Both the position numbers and the translations under genes were made by a program. A stretch of DNA of 64,000 nt from Melampsora larici-populina 98AG31 (taxonomy: Eukaryota > Basidiomycota > Pucciniomycetes > Pucciniales > Melampsoraceae): assembly GCF_000204055.1 (NCBI RefSeq), contig NW_006768805.1:263307-327306 (forward strand). Reading direction: 5' to 3'. Under the pieces are notes generated by a model. It was given only the letters and a program-made list of their open reading frames with translations, did no database searches and was not told the DNA's origin. Numbering within the stretch: the first letter of the stretch is position 1; each line of letters starts with the position of its first letter. Positions 11,761 through 22,900 of the stretch are shown here, one piece after another.

Positions 11761-13130
11761 ACCGTGCGGATTTATATTTCATAAACAGCTTTTTGTCAAT
11801 TTTTGGAATACCACAGTATGGTGAGATTACTGGCCAAATACTGTGGTACATTACCGTAGAAATTAAGGTACCAAACATAGTGAGACTGTATCACTGTGGT
11901 ATTGATGCGATTACAAAAATACCATGGTAAAATAACCGCTCCCAAACGGGTCCTTAAGCTTACATAGGACTTTGCTAAGTTCAATTGATTTTAGTGATCT
12001 TGGGAAATGTTGAACTAAGATTGAATTCAGCAATGTCTCAATATACTTACACTGAATTCCGAAAGGGTGTGCTTGCACGAAGGTGTTTATGGAGGATCAC
12101 TGCTTCCTTCGGGTGGGCTCAAAGCCCAAAGGTGATTAACATGAAGGTGAACAAATTTTATTGTTCAAAAAAAAACTCTCTCTCAAATGATCCGAAATCA
12201 TGAAGAATGGATTTTTGAAAAAAAAACATATAGGTTTCAAAAAAAAAAAAGAAGGGAACAAATCACTGGACGTCTAAAATTTCAACAAAATCTCTTGCTT
12301 CGACTAGCTGGCCGATTCTTCAAGGTAGACTAGTCCTTTTTCTGATTTAACTTGTTCAGCTACATAGTGTTGTATGCAATTAATGCCAAAAGCACTTTTT
12401 AAAAAAAAAAAAAGTGGTTCGCCTAACATTATTTTCAGATCTCTTGAAGATTTATGTAGCTTCCGATCGATCGGCTTGAATTGAAACGATTCCTGATTCA
12501 CGTCCATGAGAAATATCTCCCTGGGAAGAAAAGTGAAACAACGTCCTCCAAACTTTTCACTTTGCGATGTGTATGTATTGAATTTCAGAATTTTCTCTGT
12601 ATCTCTAACCTGGAACGTGAAAAGAGAACTTCAGTTTGATGAAGTGATCAAGACCATCAACAATGTGTAAAACTCGCTTCTTGTTGTCTCGAGCGTCTTG
12701 AGAATCGATGTTCTCTTGATTCTGCTAAAAAAAATCTTCCTTTTGTTCTCTTTCCTCTTGACAATTTGAAACAAGTTCTTCACTTCTGGTCAAGTGCTGA
12801 TTACTTATTCTAAATCTCTCATTGAGCATTTTGATTTGGAGTTCTTATTTTATTTTATTCTTCATCACGAGGACATTCGGTTTCACTGAATCTGCTGTTA
12901 TTTTCAAAACAAAAGTTAACATAGACCGATATGTGTCGTGTATAATCACGTGTGTTAAGGACATTTCTCATTTTTGTGATCCGTGTGAAGAAAGAAATGG
13001 TTTATTATTTAATCTTACTCAAATTGTCAAGAACTTCAGGTTATTGTGATGGATCAAGATATTTAATTAATAAGAGTTATGGAAGGAGTACGGTTTTGGT
13101 AAATGAGTTCTAGTTATGTTTTTCTGTTTC
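11761..13130. other. No recognisable gene; partial MITE-like sequence near 11800-11960
   Basis: At 11800-11960 repeated TACCACAGTAT and TACTGTGGTA words, and a CCGCTCCCAAACGGGTCC stretch, resemble one end of a MITE, but no second end is clear. From 12000 to 13130 I see only short ORFs, poly-A tracts and AT-rich DNA. Confidence 0.4.
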
Positions 13131-13545
13131 TGGAATAGGCCGTGTGTGGCCTGCGTAGTTATGATGTATGTCCGCGTCAATATGTGTGTTTGATTTCCCT
13201 ATATATAGACACTCACTGTAGCTCTCAGTTTCTTTCCTCATCGGAAAGAAACTGTAAGTCTTTTTACTTTCAATTATCTTTTATCAATACTAGTTCTCAA
13301 ATCTAACTTCTGGCTATTTAGTTTTACATTCTTACTTACTTTTCCGAACTCGACTCTGTTCCATCTACCCTGTTGCTTTACGCACAGGTTTGTCTTATTA
13401 TTTCTCTTTTCTCTTTCATTTCATTATACTAATCTGTAGCGTGTGTTAGGTGTGTTTTATCGTTTTGATAGCTGTTCGAAGCTGTTTGTTTAGGCTTGTG
13501 CCGTACTCATCTTGCACCTGTTACCCCAGGTTAGTTAGTATCTAT
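13131..13545 (+). repeat. LTR-like repeat with TATA box, hairpin and leader
   Basis: Sequence shared with 50645-51076 and, for its second half, with 19579-19914. In order it has a TATATATA box near 13200, a perfect 10-bp hairpin (GTTTCTTTCC, loop TCATC, GGAAAGAAAC) at about 13228-13252, a GTAAGT immediately after it, and a tail ending CACCTGTTACCCCAG. This resembles the promoter and leader of a long terminal repeat. No LTR-retrotransposon genes are attached, so identity as a solo LTR is inference. Confidence 0.4.
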
Positions 13546-13558
13546 GCTTATGATCGGT

Positions 13559-14277
13559 GTGAGGGTCAACCCCCCTGAGGGAGTAAGAAAACGCCTAGCG
13601 CTTTTCCTGTCCTGAGGCTTGAGATAAGGAGATCCAGCCTGAGGACGCAAAAACTCTTCTGAGAGTAAGTAGGGGAATCGGAGCCCTTTTGAACCTAGGG
13701 CGGGAGGGGTCGCAAGACAAGTGGGTTCAAAAAGAGGGCGTTGGAAGAGACGAGAGAGAGACGAGATGAGGCTAAGAGATGACTAGGAGAGAAGCAGCGA
13801 TGGATTCGAATCAACTCAGAGAAGGGAGACGGATTCGAGGTGTAGGTTGATTAGGCATCACCAAACCTGGTCACCTGCCCTGAATGCTTACACATCCAGG
13901 GCGGGACTGCCTCTCGAGAACCTCGTGACCTAGATTCACCCGGTTGGTAGGTCATCTCCATGAGCTATCTGCGACATGGACCAGCGTCGATCCTAGTGCC
14001 GGCGTCACAACGCATACATCCACTTTCTAGACATCTCGTCTAGGAGAAAAGTGATCACAGTCAGGAACTGTTAGTTCTTTACAATCCCTATCTTTAAGGG
14101 AAATACGCTAAGTATTTTAGATGAGGGATTGACCCTCTTGTGAGGGTCAACCCCCCTGAGGGAGTAAGAAAACGCCTAGCACTTTTCCTGTCCTGAGGCT
14201 TGAGATAAGGAGATCCAGCCTGAGGACGCAAAAACTCTTCTGAGAGTAAGTAGGGGAATCGGAGCCCTTTTGAACCC
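13559..14277 (-). repeat. B2-A2-B1 terminal repeats of the YR retrotransposon
   Basis: The block 13559-13697 (B2) recurs at 14139-14277 (B1). Between them the block 13724-14016 (A2) recurs at the far end of the element (19076-19578, A1). This gives the A1-ORFs-B1-A2-B2 split direct repeats known from PAT/Ngaro-type tyrosine-recombinase retrotransposons, read on the minus strand. The B copies differ at one visible base (CGC versus CAC, a CpG transition). Confidence 0.8.
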
Positions 14278-14411
14278 GCTTCAGGGAGCAAAGATTCAAA
14301 GAGCTGAGACCTGCTAAAGGGTCTCGAAACCCCATACTCACGGAAGTTTTGGTCCCAGAAGGACATTTTCTTACTTTCCACGCAAAATTGCTCATAGCGT
14401 GAATTACAAAT

Positions 14412-15377
14412 CTAACGAACGCGACGGCAACGCAGCCGCCTCGCTAAAACCTCTGTCTCACGCGCCGTTACAACATCATATCGGCGCACATACAGTTTGA
14501 AACAAGACGAAGACCATCTTCCAGATTTCTTCAGGGACTTTTCTGACATCCCTAAATGTGATTTCAGGGAAGCGCCACCTATCCTCAAGCTATGGCCGGA
14601 CCAGTTACCACCTGAACGACCAGGAAAACTCCGTAAAAAGGTGATCACCGTTTGACGTCAAATTGGACCGCTGTAACACGCTGATGGAAATAAAGGGTCT
14701 GTCGGTCCCCCCTTCACAAGGTCCAAGACGTCCAGAAGGGCTGATACAGGGTCGAGCATGTTAGGTTGACGTGATAGTCGCAGTAACTGGACCTCGCCTG
14801 GTGCAGCCGTTTTCGCCATTCTGGCTCGAATCACTGCGTGTGAGTTATCCGAATTGAAAGAAACGTCCTTTCTTCGGATATATACGTTGGGGTGGTCAGA
14901 TGCCAGCACAAGTTCCCCCAAACGGGCTAGACCCCAAAATCCAGTTAGGAGTAGTGCTTTCATCACGAGACCGGAGGCCGTATCGTTGCTCAGCCGAGAA
15001 ACAAGGAAATGAACATCCATTAACGTTAACCCGGTACGTATGCGTGGAGGTTTCTTTTCAGTGGCCAATGCCGCTTTGAGCAACAGTCGAACTTTGTCAG
15101 GGTTCACTTGCGGAAAGACGGCATCGTGAAGTGTATGCCACATCCGTAGACCTGTTAAGTAACGTTTGATGGTGTTGCTTAATACAACGTCGTCTAGCTG
15201 GTTTCCTCGACACCAGTAAATGAAACGATATATTGCTGTGCTCGTAGTTGGGAATGGGTATAATTTAGTAGCCTTCATGAATTTGAAGTACCTGTTCACT
15301 GCGGCGGCGTAGTGTCGCACCGTAGAAGGTGCCCAACCGTGTGTCAAGATAAACTCGTTGGCATCGTCCATCTTCAT
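14412..15377 (-). pseudogene. Tyrosine recombinase of the YR retrotransposon, one in-frame TGA
   Basis: The N-terminal part is a SAM-like core-binding domain (WAPSTVRHYAAAVNRYFKFM), and the catalytic domain follows. The first catalytic Arg lies in LTGFWGLARLGELV. The second half has GHSLRIGGASLKSHLG (His-x-x-Arg), then KKSGRWSS and FKLYVRRY, giving the expected His/Trp and nucleophilic Tyr. The two halves are in the same frame, separated only by a TGA at 14658-14660 that would read naturally as CGA. The enzyme integrates the circular cDNA of DIRS/Ngaro-type elements. It is the last gene of the element, after the RT. All catalytic residues appear present apart from the nonsense codon. Confidence 0.8.
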
Positions 15378-15523
15378 TACGGTATCTGGGGTGGAATGTC
15401 GTAAGACCTGAGATGCAGTTGCCTACAGGGGTGCAAAGACTATTAGCGACCGGTTCAAGAAGGAAAAAGGCTAAGAAAGGTCGAAGGCTCGCCATGATTC
15501 AATCGTGAGTAATATCTTAACAA

Positions 15524-17272
15524 TCAAAGTCGTGTCTGTCGTAAGAGGGGAACTAAATCGTTTGGCAATGTCAAACGAACCATCTTATCTATGCTTCGCG
15601 AAATGTCTAACCGACGAGACAGCTTGTCAGCGTCGTTATCCTCAGAGACTACCCGGACTAGGTTGACATCGCAGTCGTTGTCGATCAAGATATCCTGGAT
15701 TAGTTTCCATTCGTTGTTGACCCACGGGTCGCGTGACTTCTTGTTTCTTGCGGCTCCTTCCGTGGTTGTGTTGTCGGTTAAGCAGGAAAAACTGTTGCCT
15801 GCAGTTTGTCCGGTTTTGACCAGCATCAGTAGACCTAGCCTTACGGCTACCGTCTCAGCCCAGGCGATGGTACGCCTTGGCATCTTGTAAGGGCGGTCCC
15901 AGCCCTCTAGCCATTCGAATTGAGCCCACTGATCTTTAATTATAATACCTATTCCATAGCTGGACGAGGCATCGCCTACCCAACCAACGTCTTTGATGGC
16001 GTAGTCCGAAACAATTCGTGTTGGCTGTAAGTGGGCCAGGGTCTTCTTCCAATATTGTAAATCTTCTTTCACCGCAGGAGGCATCTTTCTCAGACCTGGT
16101 GAACGCCAGATTGCTACCCACTTGAAGTTTTCAGTAAGGTAGGCCTTTAGTTGTGGAAGAATAAGTGTTAAATGAGATAATTTCCCGTTAAATTTTTGTA
16201 CCTCACTTTTCTTGAAGAGATTTTTCGCCAAAAAGTCGTCTACTTCCTTAATTCGTTTCTTCAACTTCTTTTCAGGTAGAGTAACTGTTTTACATTTTGC
16301 GTTCCACACGAACCCTATGAATTTTTGTTCGTAGGAAAACTCAGCGTATTTCGTCGCATTCGTCTTCACACCAAGTTCTTCACTGGCTTTAACTATATCT
16401 TCCATTGACAGGGGGTCTGATTCATCTTTTATCATAAGATTATCGTCAACCCACCTGAAAGCTTCTACTAACTTGAATCTCTTCTTCATAAGCGTTTTCC
16501 ATCCATCTGCAGGACCACCAAAAGATCCGCATCCAGCTACTCCACCAAAAGCTATCCGTAAATCGATATAAATAAGACCTCTGAAATCTCTTACAGCTAA
16601 GAATGGCCATTGCGATGGATGAGTTGGAATTTGCCTATAGGCGCCTTCCCAATCGAATAAGCCTAACTTAACCTTTCTTGAAAGTGTCTTGAAAAATCTC
16701 GCTACGATTTTAAAATCGTCCCAAGTAGTCCTAAAGTCTTCTTTGTTTACGAAAGAGTTTACTGATCTTATTTCAGTATCCCATTTAGGGAATGACATGT
16801 CGTTTATTGGTCTAAAGGTACTGTCTCCATTTTCCACTGCCCCTAATGGGCTTGTTCGAAAGAACCCGATGTTCTTATAAACATCTTCAGGTGTAAATGG
16901 TCCAAACATACGACCAGCCAGAACCTCTTTTTCTATACTCTTTTCGATTTTATTTCGTGCGTCTAAAGCCGATTTGTGATTCGGTGGTGAAAACCACTTA
17001 ACACCTTCTACCACATGTTTAGGAATTCCTTGATGGAAACCTTCGATGAATCCTTCTAAAACATACATGTAATCCGTTAACAATTCGAATTTATCCAGCT
17101 CTCTTTCCCATGCCGCCACGTTCATTTCGCACCGAACTTTGGAAGGCCACAACTTCGTTTTATCGTATACGAATTCAGGAGTCATATTTCCAGAACCGCA
17201 TGAATCACTTAATACTCTTTTACAAGGTATACTTAGCGCATCAACATTCAACATAATTATATCATCAATCAA
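15524..17272 (-). CDS. Reverse transcriptase-RNase H of a DIRS/Ngaro-type retrotransposon
   Basis: This 582-residue ORF is intact. The RT palm shows FDWEGAYRQIP with the first catalytic Asp, FGGVAGCGSFGGPADGWK, and the catalytic box as FRWVDDNL (WVDD in place of YxDD, common in YR retroelements). The RNase H domain follows: GWVGDASSSYG (Asp), AWAETVAV (Glu), CLTDNTTTEG (Asp), and NDADKLSR near the C-terminus (Asp). There is no methyltransferase domain of the sort found in DIRS1, which favours the Ngaro/PAT type. The ORF lies between gag and the recombinase on the same strand. A homologous but clearly different RT lies at 26673-27938. Confidence 0.9.
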   Translation of the reverse strand: MIDDIIMLNVDALSIPCKRVLSDSCGSGNMTPEFVYDKTKLWPSKVRCEMNVAAWERELDKFELLTDYMYVLEGFIEGFHQGIPKHVVEGVKWFSPPNHKSALDARNKIEKSIEKEVLAGRMFGPFTPEDVYKNIGFFRTSPLGAVENGDSTFRPINDMSFPKWDTEIRSVNSFVNKEDFRTTWDDFKIVARFFKTLSRKVKLGLFDWEGAYRQIPTHPSQWPFLAVRDFRGLIYIDLRIAFGGVAGCGSFGGPADGWKTLMKKRFKLVEAFRWVDDNLMIKDESDPLSMEDIVKASEELGVKTNATKYAEFSYEQKFIGFVWNAKCKTVTLPEKKLKKRIKEVDDFLAKNLFKKSEVQKFNGKLSHLTLILPQLKAYLTENFKWVAIWRSPGLRKMPPAVKEDLQYWKKTLAHLQPTRIVSDYAIKDVGWVGDASSSYGIGIIIKDQWAQFEWLEGWDRPYKMPRRTIAWAETVAVRLGLLMLVKTGQTAGNSFSCLTDNTTTEGAARNKKSRDPWVNNEWKLIQDILIDNDCDVNLVRVVSEDNDADKLSRRLDISRSIDKMVRLTLPNDLVPLLRQTRL

Positions 17273-17328
17273 CGACCAAAGCTTCTGACAACTCTACATA
17301 CATAAAAATATATCAAACATAATCTAGC

Positions 17329-19075
17329 TTACATTTTATCTTTAGAAGATGATTGGACAGGTAAGTTTTTCTCTTTATTCGCCTGATAATTCTCATCATA
17401 ATTCTTTCCCTTGTAATTTGAATTTGGATGTTGAAAACCTTTTCCTTTCTCTTCCTTTGAATAAGGTGAAGGAGATCTTCTAACGGGCTTATTATAACCT
17501 TGTCTTCTTCCTTTGTTCTTTAATTTATTATCTCGTTGAACATTTGGTACTTTCAAATACGCAACCTCTTCGACTTCTACTTCTAAGTCAGTCGAATTAT
17601 GATTCTTCCCTTGAGGGTATCTATTACCTGTTATCGGACTAAACTTCTCCTTTTCGTGGCCTTTCGCATAGGCTACTCGTTCAACAATCAGTTTATTTAA
17701 CAAATTCCTCATATGTTAATGAACTTACGATTATCATATTTCATGATTCTACCGTCTCTTAACAAATTCGTTCTTGCTAGAGCGTCTTCCAAGAACTCCA
17801 CTCTTTTAACTGATGGGTCTCCTGGAGCACCATTCACATGGTTGCATAAAACATCCGTTCGTACTGCTATGTCGTATCTAAACGCAGTTACCCATCCATG
17901 TCTAACGCTAAGTTGTTGAACATACTCAAAGTGTTCTTCTAAGCTACAGACGACACGTTAAGGACGACACGTGAATCAGTTGTCATTATTTTCTTTTTGA
18001 ATCATAAGTTTCAATTCTTACTCATTTCCAAAGTCTTCATGTTTATAATGGGATTTGATGTATTTCACCATCAATTGCCGTGCTCTTGTCCATTCCACAA
18101 ACGATAACCACCATTCGCTCTTCGGTATTTGACCGGTGATTCGGTCTTTCTTTTTCGAAGTTGTATTACCGCCTGCTACCATCGTGTCAAGTTCAATCCA
18201 TTCTTTGTTGAAGATAGTTAATGGTAAGTGATAGTCTAACTTCTTAAGGTGAGTATCCCAGAATTCCGTGAATCCTCTCAATCCTGAGCGAGATGTTTCT
18301 CCTTTCTTATAATTCTTTAATGGATTTATTTCATCGTTGGACGAATTCTTAGCTTTCTTGTTGTCTTTACCCATTGAATTAAGAATTATTTCCAACAGTT
18401 TATCGTCTTCATTAGCCAAAGCTTTCTTAGCTTGTTCTATCAAGAACGCTATATAAATTCAAAGCCAAAAGATTTCATATCAGCTAATCGTTTTATTTTT
18501 ACAATCAGAACGAGAAGGATATTCTAATGACACAAATTCCTTCTAATTGGATTCTTAACCATGTCGTAATTAATTACTTGACAATATATATGTCGCAAAC
18601 TTTCGTTTACTTGACAATAATTCATAATTTTGTTGCAAGGCCTCTTGCTTGACAAATGACTGATAACATTATCGTAAGATATTCTCACTTGACTATCGTT
18701 GATCGTCGTAAGAATATCTTACTTGATAATTTCCGAAATTAACTCACCATTCTTGTTCTCTCCTTTCTTTTCTACTAATGTAGATAAATTTGATGATCCT
18801 CTCGATGACTCATCTGAATCGTCCGATGATAAAACTACATCTTGATTCTTTTTCGTTTTGTTCTTGCTTTCTTTCAACATAGTAAGTTCTTCTTCATCTG
18901 AGCTGTTTACCATTTGTTGTCTTTCTTGTTCATCTTCTCTTTCAATTCTTTCATTTTCTTCTAAAGTTGTTTCAATTTGAAAATCTTGATGAAATTCTAA
19001 TTCGTCTGAATTTGGAGGAGTCGGTTCCGGCTCAAATTCTGGTGTTAAACCCTTGTTTCTTCTACTCGTTCTCAT
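17329..19075 (-). CDS. Gag-like protein of the YR retrotransposon, several exons
   Basis: It starts at the ATG at 19075 with an acidic N-terminal exon (MRTSRRNKGLTPEFEPEP) and continues in 18443-18018 and about 17950-17715, where a RHGWVTAFRYDIAVRTDVL segment lies. It ends in a very basic C-terminal part at 17712-17329 (RRQGYNKPVRRSPSP). The middle exons match the second element's gag in order (PLTIF...WIE, then W-V/M-ALRYD/AFRYD), which supports a shared capsid-like domain and splicing. The N-terminal exon opens just inside the A1 repeat. Exon borders are approximate, and no zinc knuckle is visible. Function is inferred from position and homology between the two elements. Confidence 0.6.
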
Positions 19076-19578
19076 GGTTCAAAAAGAGGGCATTGGAAGA
19101 GACGAGAGAGAGACGAGATGAGGCTAAGAGATGCACTGCCAACATATTTACCTCGGATTTTGTAATCCGAGGTATCCTCGGATGCAAAACCTCGGACAGA
19201 AGCTTCCCGAGGTTTTGATCCAAGGTTATTTCCAGGGCAAAAAAATACCTCGGGCGAAAACCTCGGACAAGGTCTGTCCGAGGATTTGCCTCCGATGATG
19301 CCTCGGGTTGAGAAATCCGAGGCATCTATGCTGGCAGTGATGACTAGGAGAGAAGCAGCGATGGATTCGAATCAACTCAGAGAAGGGAGATGGATTCGAG
19401 GTGTAGGTTGATTAGGCATCACCAAACCTGGTCACCTGCCCTGAATGCTTACACATCCAGGGCGGGACTGCCTCTCGAGAACCTCGTGACCTAGATTCAC
19501 CCGGTTGGTAGGTCATCTCCATGAGCTATCTGCGACATGGACCAGCGTCGATCCTAGTGCCGGCGTCACAACGCATAC
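19076..19578 (-). repeat. A1 terminal repeat of the YR retrotransposon (with MITE insert)
   Basis: Copy of the A2 block at 13724-14016, interrupted at 19134-19339 by a 206-bp MITE. Outside the insert I saw only two mismatches with A2 (GGCATTGG versus GGCGTTGG, and GAGATGGATT versus GAGACGGATT), both CpG transitions. It marks the 5' end of the minus-strand element. Confidence 0.8.
19134..19339. mobile_element. 206-bp hairpin MITE with proven ATG target duplication
   Basis: It begins CACTGCCAACATATTTACCT and ends in TATGCTGGCAGTG. ATG is repeated at 19131-19133 and 19340-19342. The A2 copy of the same YR repeat (around 13783) shows the empty site with a single ATG, so the boundaries and the 3-bp duplication are directly demonstrated. 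Same length and same CCTCGG/CCGAGG internal palindromes as the element at 8328-8533. Confidence 0.9.
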
Positions 19579-19914
19579 AAAACTTTTTACATTCTTACTT
19601 ACTTTTCCGAACTCGACTCTGTTCCATCTACCCTGTTGCTTTACGCACAGGTGTGTTTTATCTTTTTGATAGCTGTTCGAAGCTGTTTGTTTAGGCTTGT
19701 GCCGTACTCATCTTGCACCTGTTACCCCAGCTTTACGCACAGGTGTGTTTTATCTTTTTGATAGCTGTTCGAAGCTGTTTGTTTAGGCTTGTGCCGTACT
19801 CATCTTGCACCTGTTACCCCAGCTTTACGCACAGGTGTGTTTTATCTTTTTGATAGCTGTTCGAAGCTGTTTGTTTAGGCTTGTGCCGTACTCATCTTGC
19901 ACCTGTTACCCCAG
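19579..19914 (+). repeat. Truncated LTR-like sequence with 92-bp triplication
   Basis: The first 60 bases match 13320-13385. Then a 92-bp unit (19639-19730, 19731-19822, 19823-19914), starting CTTTACGCACAGGTGTG and ending CACCTGTTACCCCAG, is repeated three times without visible differences. The catalase gene starts only 75 bp downstream. Confidence 0.7.
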
Positions 19915-19989
19915 GTACCTTTTTCATACGGCAAAGCCAACGACCTTCGAGCGCTCTCTACTAAACCTTTGAGTTCCGAACTTCTCAAT

Positions 19990-22900
19990 ATGATTTTAAA
20001 TCTCATCAGATTTTTAATCATCACATCAAGTTTATTTAATTTATTCATCATTTCTGAAGCTGCTTCGATCCCAGAAAATGAAGCTATTCCATCAACACAA
20101 AGAGTTTTACAAGATTTCTCTCTACCTTTATCAATCCAATTAAAATCATCCAAAATCCCTAGTGGAAAATTACGTTTTACTGCTTCAAATGGTGCTCCAT
20201 ACTTGACACAAAAGGGATCTGATAGTAAGTTTAAAGAATCCTTTTGTTTTCCCAGTATGACTAAAGTATTTAATCACTTTCATGAACCTTTTAATCTTAC
20301 TTTCTTTTAAATTACTAGCTAGATTTTTATTTGAACAAGAACAAATGAATGATTTGCTAGCTCATTTTGTACGTGAACGTATACCTGATAGAATAGTACA
20401 TGCAAAAGGAAGTAAGTCAATGGCTTTTCCATAATATGGTTTAATTTTTAGAATGTTTGATATGTTTGATTTGGATTTGACTTCTTTGTCTTGATTTGGT
20501 TTATTCCAAAACTCGTAGGTGGTGCACATGGTACATTTACCTGTACAACAGATTATGCAAAACAATTTACAACTATGGATGTGTTTTCTCAAAGTGAGCC
20601 ATTTGTTTCGGTTCTGATAAAGTTATCAATTTATTGATTTCGAATTCTTTTTTTGTTTTTAGTCGGTAAAAAGACTCCAATTAGTGCTAGATTTAGTACT
20701 GTAGGTGGTGAGAGTGGTTCTTCTGATCAAGCAAGAGATCCAAGGTTTGTTAATATTGTTCGACCTAAGTTTCTTGAGAAATACTTTATGAACTGATTTG
20801 TCTTTTTTTGCGATTCCTTTGAATGTTAGGGGTTTTTCTTTGAAGTAAACACTTTTTATTTTGTTCTTTCCTCGTCTACGTTTAAGCTGATTCTTTTATC
20901 CTTAGATTTCGTACTGCGAGCGGAATTTGGGATTTAGTTACACTACACAAAATATAATATTTTCTGGGCAGAAAATTAAATTATTGATACACAAAAATAT
21001 TGAGAGGCCAGGAGAAGGGCAAAAAATAAATAAAAATATGCATCTTGTTTCCTGCGGTGAGAGCTTCACTCTCCATATTTTTCCATATTTTTACAGTCCG
21101 TATTGATAAGTGTACTAACAATATACCTTCATAATCATCCAATTACAACCTGTAACAAGCAGTGAAATTTGGCTCATTAGTGTTTAGAGAAACTTTTGAT
21201 TTCTGAAAACACCTATAACTTTGTCAAATCTGCATCAAAACACTCGATTTTAAGTGCATTAGAAAGCTGAACTCTTCCTCTCAAACTTTCATAAGATCAA
21301 GAACTATGTAGCTAGTATGCCAATCATTCTATGGATCTGTATGTACAAATGTATAAAAATGATGATATCTTTTTTAGCAGACCAGCATGCTGTGTGGTCC
21401 TATTACGAGCTATTTGGAGGACAATTCCAGCTTACCAATGCACCCAAAATCGAGCGTTTTGGACAGGAATTGAAAAAGTTATGAGTATTTTCAGAAATCA
21501 AAAGTTTCTCTAAACACTAATGACCCAAATTTCAGTGCTTGTTACAGGTTGTAATTGGATGATTGTGAAGGTTTATTGTTAGTACACTTATCAATATGGA
21601 CTGTAAAAATTTGGAAAAATATGCAGAGTGAAGTTCTCAACGCAGGGAACAAGATGCATATTTTCATTCATTTTTTGCTCTCCTCCTGGCCTCTCAATAT
21701 TTTTGTGTATCAATAATTTAATTTTCTGCCCAGAAAATATTATCTTTCTTGTAGTGTTAGTAAGTGAAATCGATTGATAAACTTCGTGAAAAAGTCGAAT
21801 CGGAATCCCAATCCTTTCTTGTGATTTCCATCATCAAAGTGAATAATACACCTATCTTCTTCAGTGAGTTTTTTTTGACAAAATTACTCCCTTGTAAAAA
21901 TGAATTTCCTAAGAAATCGTTTTTTTTCAGTAAGAGATCCAGTAAAGTTTCCAATTTTTTTACATACTCAAAAACGGAACCCACAAACCAATTTAAAAGA
22001 TCCAAATCTGTTTTGGTAATTATTTGATTTTACGTGACTCTATGAACTTGTAAAAAAGAAAAATCGAGTGCTGAAGTCTGTTTTGCTTTGGTGTTGGGGA
22101 AAATTGGAAATAGGGATTATCTAGGAGCTAATCATGAAGCTGTGGGTCAATTCTTGAGACTTTTTTCCGATCTTGGGACTCCAAAAGGTATTTCAGTTTT
22201 TTTCATCTAGATCTTCTTCTGTTTGAAGATCAAAGAAATCTGTTTCTCAAGAATTAATGGTGATCATACCTATGGATTTCTTATCAATCAGGGTTTACAC
22301 AAATGGATGCTTGGTCTGGACATTCATATAGATGGATTAACCAAGATGGTAAATCAAATTCAAATAATTGATTTTGGTTTTGAAAAAAGATTCTAGAACT
22401 TATGATTTGAAACTGATTGATAAAATAGGTTCATTTGTTTATGTTAAGATTTATGCTAAATCAAATCAAGGAATTCATAACTTTACTTCTGCTGAAGCAG
22501 AAAATCTTACAACTCAAAACCCAGATTGGGCTACTGAAGTAATTAGGATCCTTCTTTCAATGATTTTTTGTTTCTTTTTTTTACAATGTTCAGATTTAAA
22601 TTGACGTTTGGATATTTATTTACAGGATTTGTTCAAAAGAATTGAAACTGGGAATTTTCCTAGTTGGACGATGTATGCTCAAGTTTTAACACCTGAAGAA
22701 GCAGAGAGTTTTAAATACAACGTTTTAGATTTAACAAGTTAGCTTGTATTTCCCTGTTTCTCTTGCTCGATGATTTGCATTTTCCTTCATAATTTTTTGA
22801 CCAATGTTTTTTCGATTTCATATAGAGGATTGGCCGTTTGATCTGGTGGAACCTAAAGAAATTGGGAAATTCGAATTGAATCAAGTATGTTAAATTCTGC

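Noticed and set aside
20941..21756. Interpretation as an introner-type element creating a new intron
   Set aside because: The element lies at an already existing donor and supplies no GT at its left boundary; it separates the exon from its donor rather than creating an intron.
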